Source: Acinetobacter colistiniresistens
GTDB lineage: Bacteria; Pseudomonadota; Gammaproteobacteria; Pseudomonadales; Moraxellaceae
Direction of reading: 5' to 3'
DNA length: 64,000 nucleotides
Assembly (NCBI RefSeq): GCF_000413935.1
Contig: NZ_KE340380.1
Location: forward strand, 248,001 to 312,000
Shown in pieces: positions 8,954-17,995 of this stretch. Every line of letters starts with the position of its first letter. Positions within the stretch are counted from its first letter, which is position 1. The notes beneath the pieces were generated by a model. The model had not been told where the DNA came from and did no database searches. It saw only the letters and a program-made list of their open reading frames with translations. A program made the translations under genes and the position numbers.

Positions 8954-9943
8954 TTAATATATTTGAACTAATTGCAGCAATTTTTCTCTGGTTGCTGTTG
9001 AGATAAAACTTGCGTTTAAAGCATCAATATTCGTTTGTATGAAGTCTTCATCCTGCCAACCAAACCGATCATGTAATAATTGATATTCTTGATTTAAAGT
9101 CGTATTCGCCACCGTTCGAGCATCAGTATTAATATTGAGCTTTACACCAGCTTGCTTAAGCTTATCGACGGAATGTTTTTCGATGTTTTCAAAAACATTG
9201 CATACGATATTACTACTTGGGCATACTTCAAGTAATATATTCTGCTGCTTTAATCTCGCAACGACAGCATCATTTTCTATACTACGTACGCCATGGCCTA
9301 TACGAGTTACACTTAATTTATCGAGTACTTCGGTAACACTATCAGCTCCTTTGGCTTCTCCTGCATGCGCTATGACATTGCCGCCCATGTGTCTAACATG
9401 TTCAAAAGCTGCGATGTGATTGTCTAATGAATACCGCGCTTCGTCAGCTGCCAGATCAAGTCCAACAACGCCATCATTCATAAAGTTAGTCACTAATTTT
9501 GCAGTCTTCATACTATCCTCAAGGCTAAAGTGCCTGAGCGTGCATAAAAGTAGTCCAGCTTTGATATCGTATAGTGCCGATGCTTGCTGCATTGCTTCTA
9601 GCACTGTTTCAGTCACTTCTTCTACTGTTAGTCCTAGTCGGGTATGTAAAAGGGGAGCAAAGCGAAGTTCTGCATAAATAACATGGTCTGCCTTCAGTTG
9701 ATCAAATAGATCATCGACTGCAAGAGCAATGGCTGATTTTGTCTGTAGAATATCCAGAGTGGGCGCTATCTTACTTAAAAAATCCCCTAGATCTTTACAT
9801 TTATTCGGGGCAATAAAAGTGTCATTAAATGTTTTTAGTCTTAAATCTGGCAGAATTTGCCTCGCACAATAATAGCTAAGGGAGGTGTCTAAATGAACAT
9901 GCAGCTCAACCTTGGCTAATTTTTTAGGATCAAATAACTTCAT
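8954..9943 (-). CDS. add: Adenosine deaminase family protein
   Basis: A 329-aa TIM-barrel amidohydrolase that should convert (deoxy)adenosine to (deoxy)inosine and ammonia. The zinc and catalytic motifs are present: ELHVHLD, HAGEA, RIGHG and NTD near the C-terminus. The residue after the NTD zinc ligand is Ala (NTDARTVANT) instead of the second Asp of classic enzymes, which contacts N7 of the base. The NTDxRTVxNT form resembles Gram-positive-type adenosine deaminases more than the E. coli enzyme. The ATG is preceded by GAGAAAA. It is divergent from the Crp-type regulator and upstream of the HD hydrolase gene. Confidence 0.85.
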   Translation of the reverse strand: MKLFDPKKLAKVELHVHLDTSLSYYCARQILPDLRLKTFNDTFIAPNKCKDLGDFLSKIAPTLDILQTKSAIALAVDDLFDQLKADHVIYAELRFAPLLHTRLGLTVEEVTETVLEAMQQASALYDIKAGLLLCTLRHFSLEDSMKTAKLVTNFMNDGVVGLDLAADEARYSLDNHIAAFEHVRHMGGNVIAHAGEAKGADSVTEVLDKLSVTRIGHGVRSIENDAVVARLKQQNILLEVCPSSNIVCNVFENIEKHSVDKLKQAGVKLNINTDARTVANTTLNQEYQLLHDRFGWQDEDFIQTNIDALNASFISTATREKLLQLVQIY

Positions 9944-10084
9944 AATTTTCTCAGTTTATAAGTAGCGACTAGCTCAACATCGCATCATCAAATGCTGTAT
10001 CTCAGTATCAATCAATATAAAGTCTTACTGTGACAATACCTTTATTCTTGAGGTGTGCTACAGCTTATGTTCCAATTTAAATTA

Positions 10085-10108
10085 AAAAAAGGACATATGT
10101 CCCTTTTT
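10085..10108. promoter_or_regulatory. Palindrome between add and the Crp-type regulator gene
   Basis: GGACATATGTCC at 10091-10102 is a perfect 12-bp palindrome. Outside one mismatched base pair it continues with A-runs on the left and T-runs on the right, about 24 bp in all. It sits between two divergent genes, so it is more likely an operator than a terminator. The Crp/Fnr-type protein encoded next door is the obvious candidate to bind it. Confidence 0.5.
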
Positions 10109-10148
10109 AAATATTTGATAAAATGTGCTAAGTGAAGAATGTAATTTA

Positions 10149-10191
10149 GCTCTATGCCACTTATGCCCAAAGTCGGCTTAAAACATAGAGC
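10149..10191 (+). promoter_or_regulatory. Stem-loop candidate in the leader of the Crp-type gene
   Basis: GCTCTATG (10149-10156) and CATAGAGC (10184-10191) are perfect 8-bp inverted arms enclosing 27 nt, which contain a smaller GCC/GGC pairing. It ends about 47 nt before the start codon. It matches no riboswitch I recognise. Confidence 0.3.
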
Positions 10192-10238
10192 GACACTGTG
10201 TATGCCTGATAGATGCGCGGGCTAGAGAAGAGTTGTAA

Positions 10239-10925
10239 ATGATGAAGAATATGAATAAAAATGAATTAATGCAGACCTATATTGATACATTTTCATTGTG
10301 TAGCTATTTCTCTCCAGCATTGTTAGAAAATCTACGATTAAAGCAAATAGAAGAGGGTGAATACCTTGTTGCACAAGGAAGTTTATTAAATAATCTCTAC
10401 TTACTGGTGGATGGAAAGCTGCAAGTAGAACATTTTCAGCAAGATGGAAGTTATGCTGTATTTTCTATTGAAAAGGCATTCTCGGTGATTGGTGATTTAG
10501 AGCTTTTTTTAGATATCGATATGTATACGGTGAGTACTGTTCGAGCGATTTCAAAGTCAGATATTCTTGAAATACCTTTGAGCAAGATTCAGCAATATGG
10601 TTTTAATGACCCTATTTTTCTACGCTTTATTTGTACTCACCTGAGTAAAAAACTATACGCTTCGACTCAATTGCTGACGAATGTATCACTTCCTGCATTT
10701 GTTAAAGTGCGAAAGTACTTGGCAATCAGGGCTGAAGCTGAAGGAACTGTTATTCACTTAGAGAAACGTGATTCTATTGCTGCTCTGCTTGGAATTTCAA
10801 CTAGACAGCTCAATCGTGTTCTTAAAGATTTAGCGGAGTTAAGTATTATTCAGTTCAAAAATAAAACAGTGCAAGTACTGGACAGCGATTACCTCTCTGA
10901 AATCAAGGCGACAGATTTTTTCTAA
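10239..10925 (+). CDS. Crp/Fnr-family transcriptional regulator (YeiL-like)
   Basis: A 228-aa regulator. An N-terminal cyclic-nucleotide-binding fold (about residues 20-140, EGEYLVAQGSLLNNLYLLVDGKLQV) is followed by a C-terminal winged helix (about 150-215) with the recognition stretch LLGISTRQLNRVLKDL. There is no FNR-type cysteine cluster. Size and sequence character recall E. coli YeiL, which lies near nucleoside genes there. The start has an AGAAGAG site; three in-frame ATGs cluster at the beginning. It is divergent from add and the HD hydrolase and may control them. The ligand is unknown. Confidence 0.8.
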   Translation: MMKNMNKNELMQTYIDTFSLCSYFSPALLENLRLKQIEEGEYLVAQGSLLNNLYLLVDGKLQVEHFQQDGSYAVFSIEKAFSVIGDLELFLDIDMYTVSTVRAISKSDILEIPLSKIQQYGFNDPIFLRFICTHLSKKLYASTQLLTNVSLPAFVKVRKYLAIRAEAEGTVIHLEKRDSIAALLGISTRQLNRVLKDLAELSIIQFKNKTVQVLDSDYLSEIKATDFF

Positions 10926-11136
10926 CTGAAAAGAGATAATTTGCTTACAAAATATAAAACATCTCACTCGGAAGCTTATAAGAAAACTATCGTTTTAATA
11001 TTTAAAGAAGGAGGTTATTTTAGCCTATGATTTTTTATTGCTTGAGACTAATTCAAGATATTATTTTTTTGATAGTTTTTGAGACTCTAAAAGCATAGCA
11101 TTGCTAAGAATCTTTTGAATACGATTGGATGATAAA

Positions 11137-11167
11137 ATGGCACTAAAGATATGATATTTAGTGCCAT
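11137..11167. terminator. Hairpin between two convergent genes
   Basis: ATGGCACTAAA (11137-11147) and TTTAGTGCCAT (11157-11167) form an 11-bp perfect stem with a 9-nt loop. It lies between the Crp-type gene and trmB, which converge. There is no clear T-run, so its efficiency is uncertain. Confidence 0.55.
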
Positions 11168-11214
11168 CATTTGGATCTTAAGAGAGCTTGGCTTTGCTTA
11201 GACAGTGGGGGTTT

Positions 11215-11931
11215 TTACTTTATTTTCTTAAAGATAAAGTCATTAATCTTATGACCAGATTCCAGACCACGACGCTCGAATTTAGTCACTGGACGCCATT
11301 CTGGGCGAGGGTAGCTATTGCCTTTACCTGCCAAGTTTTCCATATCTGGACGGTTATCTAGGATATCAAGCATCCACTCTGCATATGGTTCCCAATCTGT
11401 TGCCGAGTGGAATGTACCACCCAACTCAAGCTTTTGTTCAACCAGTTGCATACGCTCATGAATCACAAAACGGCGTTTAAAGTGACGCTTCTTCTGCCAC
11501 GGATCTGGGAAATAAAGCTGTACGCAGTTAATGCTGTTATCTGGCATTTCACGTAATACCTGAATCGCATCGGCATCCAGTACAAACAGGTTCTTTAAGC
11601 CCGCCATACCCGCTTCATAGACGCACTGTGCAATACCAGGCACATGCACTTCGATTCCGACAAAGTTACGTTCAGGATTGGCTTTTGCCATTAATACCAA
11701 AGAGCGACCCATACCAAAACCGATTTCAACAGTTAATGGGCGTTCAGGATGTTCAAAGTGTTGACGTAAATCACCAACAGGGTATTCCAAAATTAAATCA
11801 CGATAATCTTCTAAAGCAGTACGTTGTGAAGTATTGAGCGGAGCTGAACGACGCATAAACGTCACAATTTCACGGTGCTCAGGCAAATTGTCGAGTTCCG
11901 TAATTTGCGTTTCTAACTGATCGTTTGACAT
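11215..11931 (-). CDS. trmB: tRNA (guanine-N7)-methyltransferase TrmB
   Basis: A 238-aa SAM-dependent enzyme that makes m7G46 in the variable loop of tRNAs. The SAM site reads VEIGFGMGRSLVLMA, and the family signature YFPDPWQKKRHFKRR is present at about residues 150-165. The C-terminal part has TKFERRG, the conserved tRNA- and base-binding segment. Length is normal for gammaproteobacteria. No strong ribosome binding site precedes the ATG. It stands alone between unrelated neighbours. Confidence 0.95.
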   Translation of the reverse strand: MSNDQLETQITELDNLPEHREIVTFMRRSAPLNTSQRTALEDYRDLILEYPVGDLRQHFEHPERPLTVEIGFGMGRSLVLMAKANPERNFVGIEVHVPGIAQCVYEAGMAGLKNLFVLDADAIQVLREMPDNSINCVQLYFPDPWQKKRHFKRRFVIHERMQLVEQKLELGGTFHSATDWEPYAEWMLDILDNRPDMENLAGKGNSYPRPEWRPVTKFERRGLESGHKINDFIFKKIK

Positions 11932-12049
11932 GATTCTGGAGATATAAATATAGAAATGCCGTATTTTAAGTGTTCAGGTGGTCAAGTCAAACTTTAAGTG
12001 ATTTTATTTAGCCAGTCATTTCTGAAATTGATTAAAATTTGTCAAAAAA

Positions 12050-12078
12050 TCTTCATGTAGCTGTCACAGAAATTGCAT
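12050..12078 (+). promoter_or_regulatory. Candidate Pho box and promoter of the ExeM-like gene
   Basis: Three 7-bp units at an 11-bp period resemble PhoB half-sites: TCTTCAT (12050-12056), CTGTCAC (12061-12067) and ATTGCAT (12072-12078). The middle one fits the consensus CTGTCAT at six of seven bases; the outer ones keep only the CAT ends. A -10-like TACAAT follows at 12086-12091, the spacing usual for PhoB-activated promoters. Start codon at 12114. Confidence 0.4.
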
Positions 12079-12113
12079 AGCCTAATTACAATTTTAACAC
12101 TAAGTAAAAAACG

Positions 12114-14555
12114 ATGAACAATTTCAAATACCATTCGATCGCCATTTGTTTAGGCCTGTTAGGTGCATCTTCAATCTTTTCCGCTGCACATGCACAATTG
12201 ATGTTTAGCCAATATGTCGATGGCAGTAGTAATAAAAAAGGACTGGAAATTTATAACCCCGATGCGACAGCGGTAAATCTGGCTGATTATGAAATTCAGC
12301 AGTTCAATAATGGTGGCACGGTTAAAACCGTAGCTTTCCCACTACAGGGCACGTTGGCCAGTAAACAAAAATTCTTGATTGGTCGTTCTGAATTACAGAC
12401 GCAATTGGGAGGTAAGGTGAATCAGGTGGCGGGCCTGTCCTTTAATGGTGACGATGCCATTGTCTTGCTCTATCGTGGTACGCCTGTAGATCGTTTTGGT
12501 CGCATTGGTGAACGTCCAACAAATGGTTGGGGCACCACAGTGCTAAGTATGGGCAATAGCTTTAAGCGCATTCAAACTGACAACCCTGTCGTCAGTGTTG
12601 ATCCAACTAGCCCATTTGATTTAGATCAATCTTGGCAGGCATGGACAGATCGGAATGACTTTTCGAATTTAACTGGCTCAACCACCACACCACCGATTAC
12701 AGATGCAGTCAGTTGTAATAGCAGTGACACGCCGATTGCCAGCCTAGCGCAATCGACACAGAATCAAAACTATACCATTCGTGGTGTGATCACGGCAGAC
12801 TATCGTTATAGCAATGGTTTCTCTGGTTTTTATGTACAAACACCTGATAGTAAAGCTACTGCAAATGTCAGTAACGCCATCTTTGTCTATATTCCTGCCA
12901 GCAGTGCAGTAAAAGGCGGACAGGTTGGCGATGAAGTGATTCTGCGTGGTCGTTTAACCAGTTACCAGAACCAACTGCAAATTGACCAGTTACAGCAAGA
13001 TATTCAGAGCTGTAACCAGAATATGGCATCGCTGATTCAACCACTGGATTTGAATTTACCTTTTAGCAGCTTAACGGATGCATCTGGGAACTCTCCAAAA
13101 CGTTATCAGGGCATGCTGGTAAAATTACCGCAAACGCTGACGGTGAGTGAAAACTATAATTTTGGCCGTTATGGTGAATTGTCACTGAGTTTAGGTCGCT
13201 TATTCATTCCAACCAATCTTTATCCAGCATTGTCCAATGAAGCAAAAGCATTGGCACAGCAGAATCTGCTTTCCAAGATTATTTTTGATGATGGATATGG
13301 CAACCAGAACCGTGCACCGTGGTTGCCACAGAACTTTAGTGCCCTCAATACCTTGCGCTCTGGCTACCAGTTAAAGAATGCACAAGGGATTTTAGAATAT
13401 CGTTTTAATGCTTGGCGTGTACAACCGATTGCAGGGGCGAACTTGCCAGAAATCGTGACCACCACCAATCCACGCACAACGATTGCAGCGAAACAAAGTA
13501 AGCATATTCGTGCTGCGGCATTTAACGTGCTGAACTATGACAACGGTAAAAATGGTTTCCCAACAGAACGTGGTGCCAACAGTCAGGCTGAATTTGATAA
13601 ACAGCATGCCAAAATCGTGAATGCGTTAAAATCGATTGATGCGGACGTTTATGGCTTAATGGAAATTGCCAACAATGGTTATGGTAGTGATAGTGCGGTT
13701 GCCAATCTGACTAAAGCCTTAGGACCAGACTGGAAATATGTGATTCCAGAAGGCCTGAATCAGCTGGGTACCGATGTGATTGCGGTTGCGATTATTTATA
13801 ACAGCAAACGTGTCCAGCCGGTCAATAAAGCCGCAGTATTGGACTTGGGGGATAAAAACCGTTCAACGCTTGCGCAATCATTTAAACCGGTACAAGGTGG
13901 TCAGATCTTCACGGTCATTCCAAACCATCTCAAATCTAAAGGCTGTAAGGGCGTAGATGCCAACTCTCTCGATGCCGATCAAAGAGATGGTCAAGGCTGT
14001 TGGAACCCAACCCGTGTTAAAGCGGTTGAACAACTCACCCAGTGGATTGCCAAAAATCCAACCCAAGTGAAAAATCCGAATATCTTGCTCTTGGGCGATA
14101 TGAACAGTTATGCCAAAGAAGATCCGATCCTGACCTTTGAGAAAGCCAACTATAAAGTCTTGTTGAATGACAGCAAAGTGGGTGAGGGCAGCAAGGCCTA
14201 TAGCTATGTCTTTGGTGTATCGAGTGATGCCGATGGTTATGGCGGTGCAGGAAACCTTGATCATGCCATTGCCGATGCCAATCTGTATAAGCGCGTGATT
14301 AAAACCTTTGCTTGGCATATCAATGCTGATGAGCCAACGGTATTGGACTATAACGAAGAATATAAAACCGATGAGCAAAAAGCACTGTTCTTTGCTGCTG
14401 ATGCTTATCGTTCTTCAGATCATGATCCTGTAATTGTAGATCTGGACATGAAAAGCTCGGATTCGCAATTAGAACCAAACAATCCGAAGAATATCATCGT
14501 TGAATTTTTAAACTCATTATTTGAATGGTTAGGGAAGATTTTTGGTCGGGCGTAA
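12114..14555 (+). CDS. ExeM/NucH-like extracellular nuclease
   Basis: An 813-aa secreted nuclease. A signal peptide ends near ASSIFSAAHA (residue ~28). A lamin-tail domain follows (about 30-130, LEIYNPDATAVNLADYEIQQF), then an OB-fold region (about 210-320), then an endonuclease/exonuclease/phosphatase domain (about 480-790). That last domain has AAFNVLNYDN, LMEIANNG, NHLKSKG, LLGDMNSY and a terminal SSDHDPV catalytic motif. This is the order found in ExeM/NucH proteins, which degrade extracellular DNA. The last ~25 residues form an amphipathic tail instead of the sorting signals seen in some relatives. A role in using DNA as a phosphate source is suggested by the possible Pho box upstream, which is inference. 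Confidence 0.9.
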   Translation: MNNFKYHSIAICLGLLGASSIFSAAHAQLMFSQYVDGSSNKKGLEIYNPDATAVNLADYEIQQFNNGGTVKTVAFPLQGTLASKQKFLIGRSELQTQLGGKVNQVAGLSFNGDDAIVLLYRGTPVDRFGRIGERPTNGWGTTVLSMGNSFKRIQTDNPVVSVDPTSPFDLDQSWQAWTDRNDFSNLTGSTTTPPITDAVSCNSSDTPIASLAQSTQNQNYTIRGVITADYRYSNGFSGFYVQTPDSKATANVSNAIFVYIPASSAVKGGQVGDEVILRGRLTSYQNQLQIDQLQQDIQSCNQNMASLIQPLDLNLPFSSLTDASGNSPKRYQGMLVKLPQTLTVSENYNFGRYGELSLSLGRLFIPTNLYPALSNEAKALAQQNLLSKIIFDDGYGNQNRAPWLPQNFSALNTLRSGYQLKNAQGILEYRFNAWRVQPIAGANLPEIVTTTNPRTTIAAKQSKHIRAAAFNVLNYDNGKNGFPTERGANSQAEFDKQHAKIVNALKSIDADVYGLMEIANNGYGSDSAVANLTKALGPDWKYVIPEGLNQLGTDVIAVAIIYNSKRVQPVNKAAVLDLGDKNRSTLAQSFKPVQGGQIFTVIPNHLKSKGCKGVDANSLDADQRDGQGCWNPTRVKAVEQLTQWIAKNPTQVKNPNILLLGDMNSYAKEDPILTFEKANYKVLLNDSKVGEGSKAYSYVFGVSSDADGYGGAGNLDHAIADANLYKRVIKTFAWHINADEPTVLDYNEEYKTDEQKALFFAADAYRSSDHDPVIVDLDMKSSDSQLEPNNPKNIIVEFLNSLFEWLGKIFGRA

Positions 14556-14561
14556 CGCGAT

Positions 14562-14614
14562 TTCCGTGACCTTGTTTGATTTGTTTTTTCATAAATTAAT
14601 CAATCGTCACGGAA
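14562..14614. repeat. Inverted repeat after the nuclease gene
   Basis: TTCCGTGAC (14562-14570) and GTCACGGAA (14606-14614) are perfect 9-bp inverted arms, 35 bp apart, starting 6 bp after the nuclease stop. The long spacer makes an efficient terminator unlikely, though it could serve as one. Confidence 0.4.
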
Positions 14615-14761
14615 TATAACTTGCAAGGCAGAAAAAAATTCATTAATAGTAGTGGTGTGGATGTTCTTAGCATGAAAGCTATTATAAATTTTAGTTATTT
14701 CTGTTCTTGAGTTTCGTTGGAACGTTCTAGAGCATAAGTCGTTAGATAACAAGGATCAATT

Positions 14762-15373
14762 ATGAAGTTGTATTATTCACCTGGTGCATGCTCATTGGCA
14801 GCCCATATTATTTTAAATGAAATTAACGTAGATTTTGATTTAGAACGAGTTGATCTAAAAACACATAAAACCTCAAAAGGTGCAGATTATTACGAGATTA
14901 ATCCAAAGGGCTATGTGCCTGCTTTGGAAATTAATCCAGGTTTGATTTTAACTGAAAATGTAGCGATTTTACCTTTCTTGGCTCAGCATGATCCAAAACA
15001 GGATTTGATTCCGCCTTCAGGCATGGGGCGTGCCAAGGTGCTAGAGTGGTTGGGATACCTCAACTCAGAATTACATGATGCTTATTCAGTCTTTTTTGGC
15101 GGTCGATTAACCGACGATGAAAAGACCAAAGCCTATGCCGAAGTTGATCGTTTGCTCAGTTATATCGATAACTACTTAGCTGAATCTGAATATGATTATC
15201 TGGTCGATGATAATTTTGGCCCAGCAGATGCTTATTTATTTGTGTTAACTAACTGGTCTAATCATATCGAACATGACTTGACGCCTTATATCAACATTAT
15301 TGCGTTGCGTAATAAAGTGGCTGAACGTCAGTCTGTGCAAATCGCAATGCGTGATGAAGGCTTATTGAGCTAA
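14762..15373 (+). CDS. Glutathione S-transferase family protein (GstA/beta-class-like)
   Basis: A 203-aa GST. The N-terminal thioredoxin-like domain begins MKLYYSPGACSLAAHI, the hallmark of beta-class bacterial GSTs with an active-site Cys (C10). The cis-proline motif appears as GYVPALE, and TENVAIL binds the gamma-glutamyl part. The C-terminal helical domain spans about 85-200. Such enzymes conjugate glutathione to electrophiles or help repair oxidised proteins. The substrate is unknown. A strong bidirectional terminator follows. Confidence 0.88.
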   Translation: MKLYYSPGACSLAAHIILNEINVDFDLERVDLKTHKTSKGADYYEINPKGYVPALEINPGLILTENVAILPFLAQHDPKQDLIPPSGMGRAKVLEWLGYLNSELHDAYSVFFGGRLTDDEKTKAYAEVDRLLSYIDNYLAESEYDYLVDDNFGPADAYLFVLTNWSNHIEHDLTPYINIIALRNKVAERQSVQIAMRDEGLLS

Positions 15374-15388
15374 TTGATGCATCCCAAT

Positions 15389-15418
15389 AAAAAAGCCTCT
15401 GTAAACAGAGGCTTTTTT
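15389..15418. terminator. Strong bidirectional terminator
   Basis: A 14-bp perfect inverted repeat, arms 15389-15402 and 15405-15418 (AAAAAAGCCTCTGT and its complement). It has T-runs on both strands and lies between the GST gene and the convergent lipoprotein gene. Confidence 0.9.
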
Positions 15419-15437
15419 ATTTCAACAATAATTGAAA

Positions 15438-15782
15438 TTATTGTTGAGCTTTTTGTTTTACATCAGCAGCCGTTGATTCAACCGCGCCAGCAACTTTAGC
15501 AGTTGCATCACGTGCAGCAGCCTCAGTTTTTGCAGCAGCTTCAGCAGTTGCATTCGCAGTGTGATCAGCAGCAGCATCAATTTGGTTGCTTGCTGTATCT
15601 ACAGCAGTCGCAACATCACTTGAAGCAGCATCAGCAGCATTGTGAAGATCAGCACCAGCTTGGTCAGCAGCATGCTCTAAATGTTCGCCAGTTGTTGCAC
15701 CTGTTTCAGGCGCTTTATCTTTATTACAGCCTACAAGGGCAACAGTAGCAGCGAGACCTAAAGCAACGAGTAATTTATTCAT
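15438..15782 (-). CDS. Small Ala-rich lipoprotein
   Basis: A ~114-aa lipoprotein beginning MNKLLVALGLAATVALVGC, with the lipobox LVGC at residue ~19. The mature part is almost all Ala, Asp, Thr and Glu in heptad-like runs (AADQAGADLHNAAD…), which predicts a long amphipathic helix or coiled coil at the outer membrane. I chose the ATG at 15782. An upstream ATG at 15788 (MTMNK) is also possible, as AAAAGGAA precedes both. A longer open frame to 15896 has no signal peptide sense and is not used. No enzymatic domain; function unknown. Confidence 0.8.
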   Translation of the reverse strand: MNKLLVALGLAATVALVGCNKDKAPETGATTGEHLEHAADQAGADLHNAADAASSDVATAVDTASNQIDAAADHTANATAEAAAKTEAAARDATAKVAGAVESTAADVKQKAQQ

Positions 15783-15939
15783 TGTCATATTTCCTTTTCT
15801 TTGTGGCATCCAATAGGAATGGATAGCAAAAATATAAACATAAACTACAGGAATAATAAAGTAGAAAAATTGTTGATAACTTGTAAAAACACGCACTTAC
15901 ATCAGATCATGTAAGTGCGTGCATAGCTATTAGATGAGC

Positions 15940-17505
15940 TTAAACGCCAGAACGGATCATATAGTCAAAGGCAGACAGTGATGCTTTCGCGCCTTCACCC
16001 GTCGCAATGATGATCTGCTTGTACGGTACTGTAGTACAGTCACCTGCAGCAAACACACCTTTGACATTGGTTTCGTTGCGGTCATTAATCACAATCTCAC
16101 CACGATTACTCAGTTCAACTGCACTGTTCTTCAAGAAGTCAGTGTTTGGCAATAAACCAATTTGTACAAAGATCCCTGCAAGTTCAACAGTATGCTCAAC
16201 ATCAGTGGCACGGTCTTTATACTTCAACGCCGTGACTTGTGAACCATCACCCACGACTTCAGTACTCAAGGCATTCATGATCACAGTGGTGTTTGGCAAG
16301 CTGTTTAATTTGTCTTGCAACACTTGGTCAGCACGAAGTTTGGTATCAAACTCAACCAAAGTCACATGCTCAACAATGCCTGCAAGGTCAATGGCTGCTT
16401 CTACACCAGAGTTACCACCACCAATCACCGCAACACGTTTGCCTTTGAATAATGGGCCATCACAGTGTGGGCAGTACGCAACACCGCGAGTACGGTATTC
16501 TGCTTCACCTGGTACATTCATCTCTCTCCAACGCGCACCTGTTGAAAGAATGATGGTTTTCGATTCAAGTTTGGCGCCATTTTCCAGTTCCACTTTAACC
16601 AGACCATTGGCCGTTTGATCTGCACCGGTGATCTTGCTGACACGTTGCAGGTTCATGATGTCTACACCGTACTCACGCACATGGGCTTCCATGTCTTGAG
16701 CAAACTGAGGACCTACCGTTTTTTGAACCGTAGTGAAGTTCTCAATGTCCATGGTGTCCATCACCTGACCACCAAAGCGTTCAGCTACGATACCGGTTTT
16801 AATGCCTTTACGTGCTGCATAGATTGCTGCTGTACCACCTGCAGGGCCACCACCAATCACCAACACATCAAAAGCATCTTTAGCATTGATTGCGGCTGCA
16901 TCTTTCTCAGCTGAATTGCTATCCAGTTTGGCTACAATTTCTTCCAGTGTCATACGGCCTTGACCAATATGCTGGTTGTCTTGGAATACCATGGGTACTG
17001 CCAAGATTTTGCGTTCTTCAACTTCGTCTTGGAAGAAGGCACCATCAATCATGGTCGCCGTAGTATTTGGATTATTGATCGCAATCAAGTTCAAGGCTTG
17101 CACCACATCTGGACAGTTGTGGCAGCTCAAGGACACGAACACATCAAAATTTGCTGTTAAGTTTAAACCTTTGATCTGGTTGAGTACGTCATCAGAGACT
17201 TTAGGGGCATAACCCGACACTTGTAATAATGCCAAGATCAAGGAAGTAAACTCATGTCCCATCGGTAAGCCAGCAAAGAACACACGTGGTTGTTCGCCTG
17301 CTTTGGCCACACCGAAACTAGGACGGCGAGCGTTTGAACCGTCAAAACGCGCCGTAACTTGGTCAGAAAGTTCAGCAATTTCAGTCACGAGTTCTTTGAT
17401 TTTGTCTGCTTTATCTGAGTCATCTAAAGCAGCAACCAACTCGATTGGACTTTCTAAACGTTCTAAGTAAGCTTTTAATTGAGTTTTAATATTTTGATCT
17501 AACAT
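15940..17505 (-). CDS. ahpF: Alkyl hydroperoxide reductase subunit F
   Basis: A 521-aa NADH-dependent flavoprotein that reduces the peroxiredoxin AhpC. The N-terminal double thioredoxin fold carries the CHNC motif ([12 protein letters not shown]). The FAD site reads [19 protein letters not shown], the redox pair is CPHC ([10 protein letters not shown]), and the NADH site is [18 protein letters not shown] use the ATG at 17505, which has GGAG 6-7 nt upstream; a TTG at 17517 would add four residues but overlaps that site. Unlike in E. coli, ahpC is not adjacent but about 4 kb away (21440-22003). Confidence 0.96.
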   Translation of the reverse strand: MLDQNIKTQLKAYLERLESPIELVAALDDSDKADKIKELVTEIAELSDQVTARFDGSNARRPSFGVAKAGEQPRVFFAGLPMGHEFTSLILALLQVSGYAPKVSDDVLNQIKGLNLTANFDVFVSLSCHNCPDVVQALNLIAINNPNTTATMIDGAFFQDEVEERKILAVPMVFQDNQHIGQGRMTLEEIVAKLDSNSAEKDAAAINAKDAFDVLVIGGGPAGGTAAIYAARKGIKTGIVAERFGGQVMDTMDIENFTTVQKTVGPQFAQDMEAHVREYGVDIMNLQRVSKITGADQTANGLVKVELENGAKLESKTIILSTGARWREMNVPGEAEYRTRGVAYCPHCDGPLFKGKRVAVIGGGNSGVEAAIDLAGIVEHVTLVEFDTKLRADQVLQDKLNSLPNTTVIMNALSTEVVGDGSQVTALKYKDRATDVEHTVELAGIFVQIGLLPNTDFLKNSAVELSNRGEIVINDRNETNVKGVFAAGDCTTVPYKQIIIATGEGAKASLSAFDYMIRSGV

Positions 17506-17736
17506 ATATTTCTCCAAACGCTAAGACTTTCAAATCAGCTAAATTCATTCAATAAGGCTATAGTATGCAAAAGTAATGAATAGGTAAAACAGTATGTTTT
17601 TATGAGTTTGATCGGTTTTTTGAATTTTTAATGATTTTGTCACTTTTTTGAACATATCTTTCAGTAAAAATTTGAGTACAATCAAAGTTGTTATATAACT
17701 GCAATCATTTCGTGGCATAAACAAAGGGTAAACAAC

Positions 17737-17955
17737 ATGGCATTACAGCGTGGCATCTATCAACACTATAAAGGACAATTATATCAAGTATTTAATGTGG
17801 CTCGTCATAGTGAAACCGAAGAAGAGCTGGTTGTTTACCAATGCCTATACGGGGATTATTCCATGTGGGTACGTCCATTAGCGATGTTTCTTGAAACGGT
17901 TCAGTTGGATGATGGGCAGGTTTTGCCACGTTTCAAGTTGATTCAGAACACCTAA
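17737..17955 (+). CDS. DUF1653 domain protein
   Basis: A 72-aa protein made of one DUF1653 domain, with the typical opening [35 protein letters not shown] and the end [12 protein letters not shown]. This small beta-rich family is widespread in bacteria and its function is not known. AAGGG lies 7 nt before the ATG. It is followed 40 bp later by an O-methyltransferase gene and may share its transcript. Confidence 0.88.
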   Translation: MALQRGIYQHYKGQLYQVFNVARHSETEEELVVYQCLYGDYSMWVRPLAMFLETVQLDDGQVLPRFKLIQNT

Positions 17956-17995
17956 ATTCGATACTTGTCGGGGACACGTATTGGGAGGATCAGAC

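Noticed and set aside
10091..10102. GGACATATGTCC palindrome as a terminator
   Set aside because: It lies between two divergent genes and not at a gene end; an operator is more likely.
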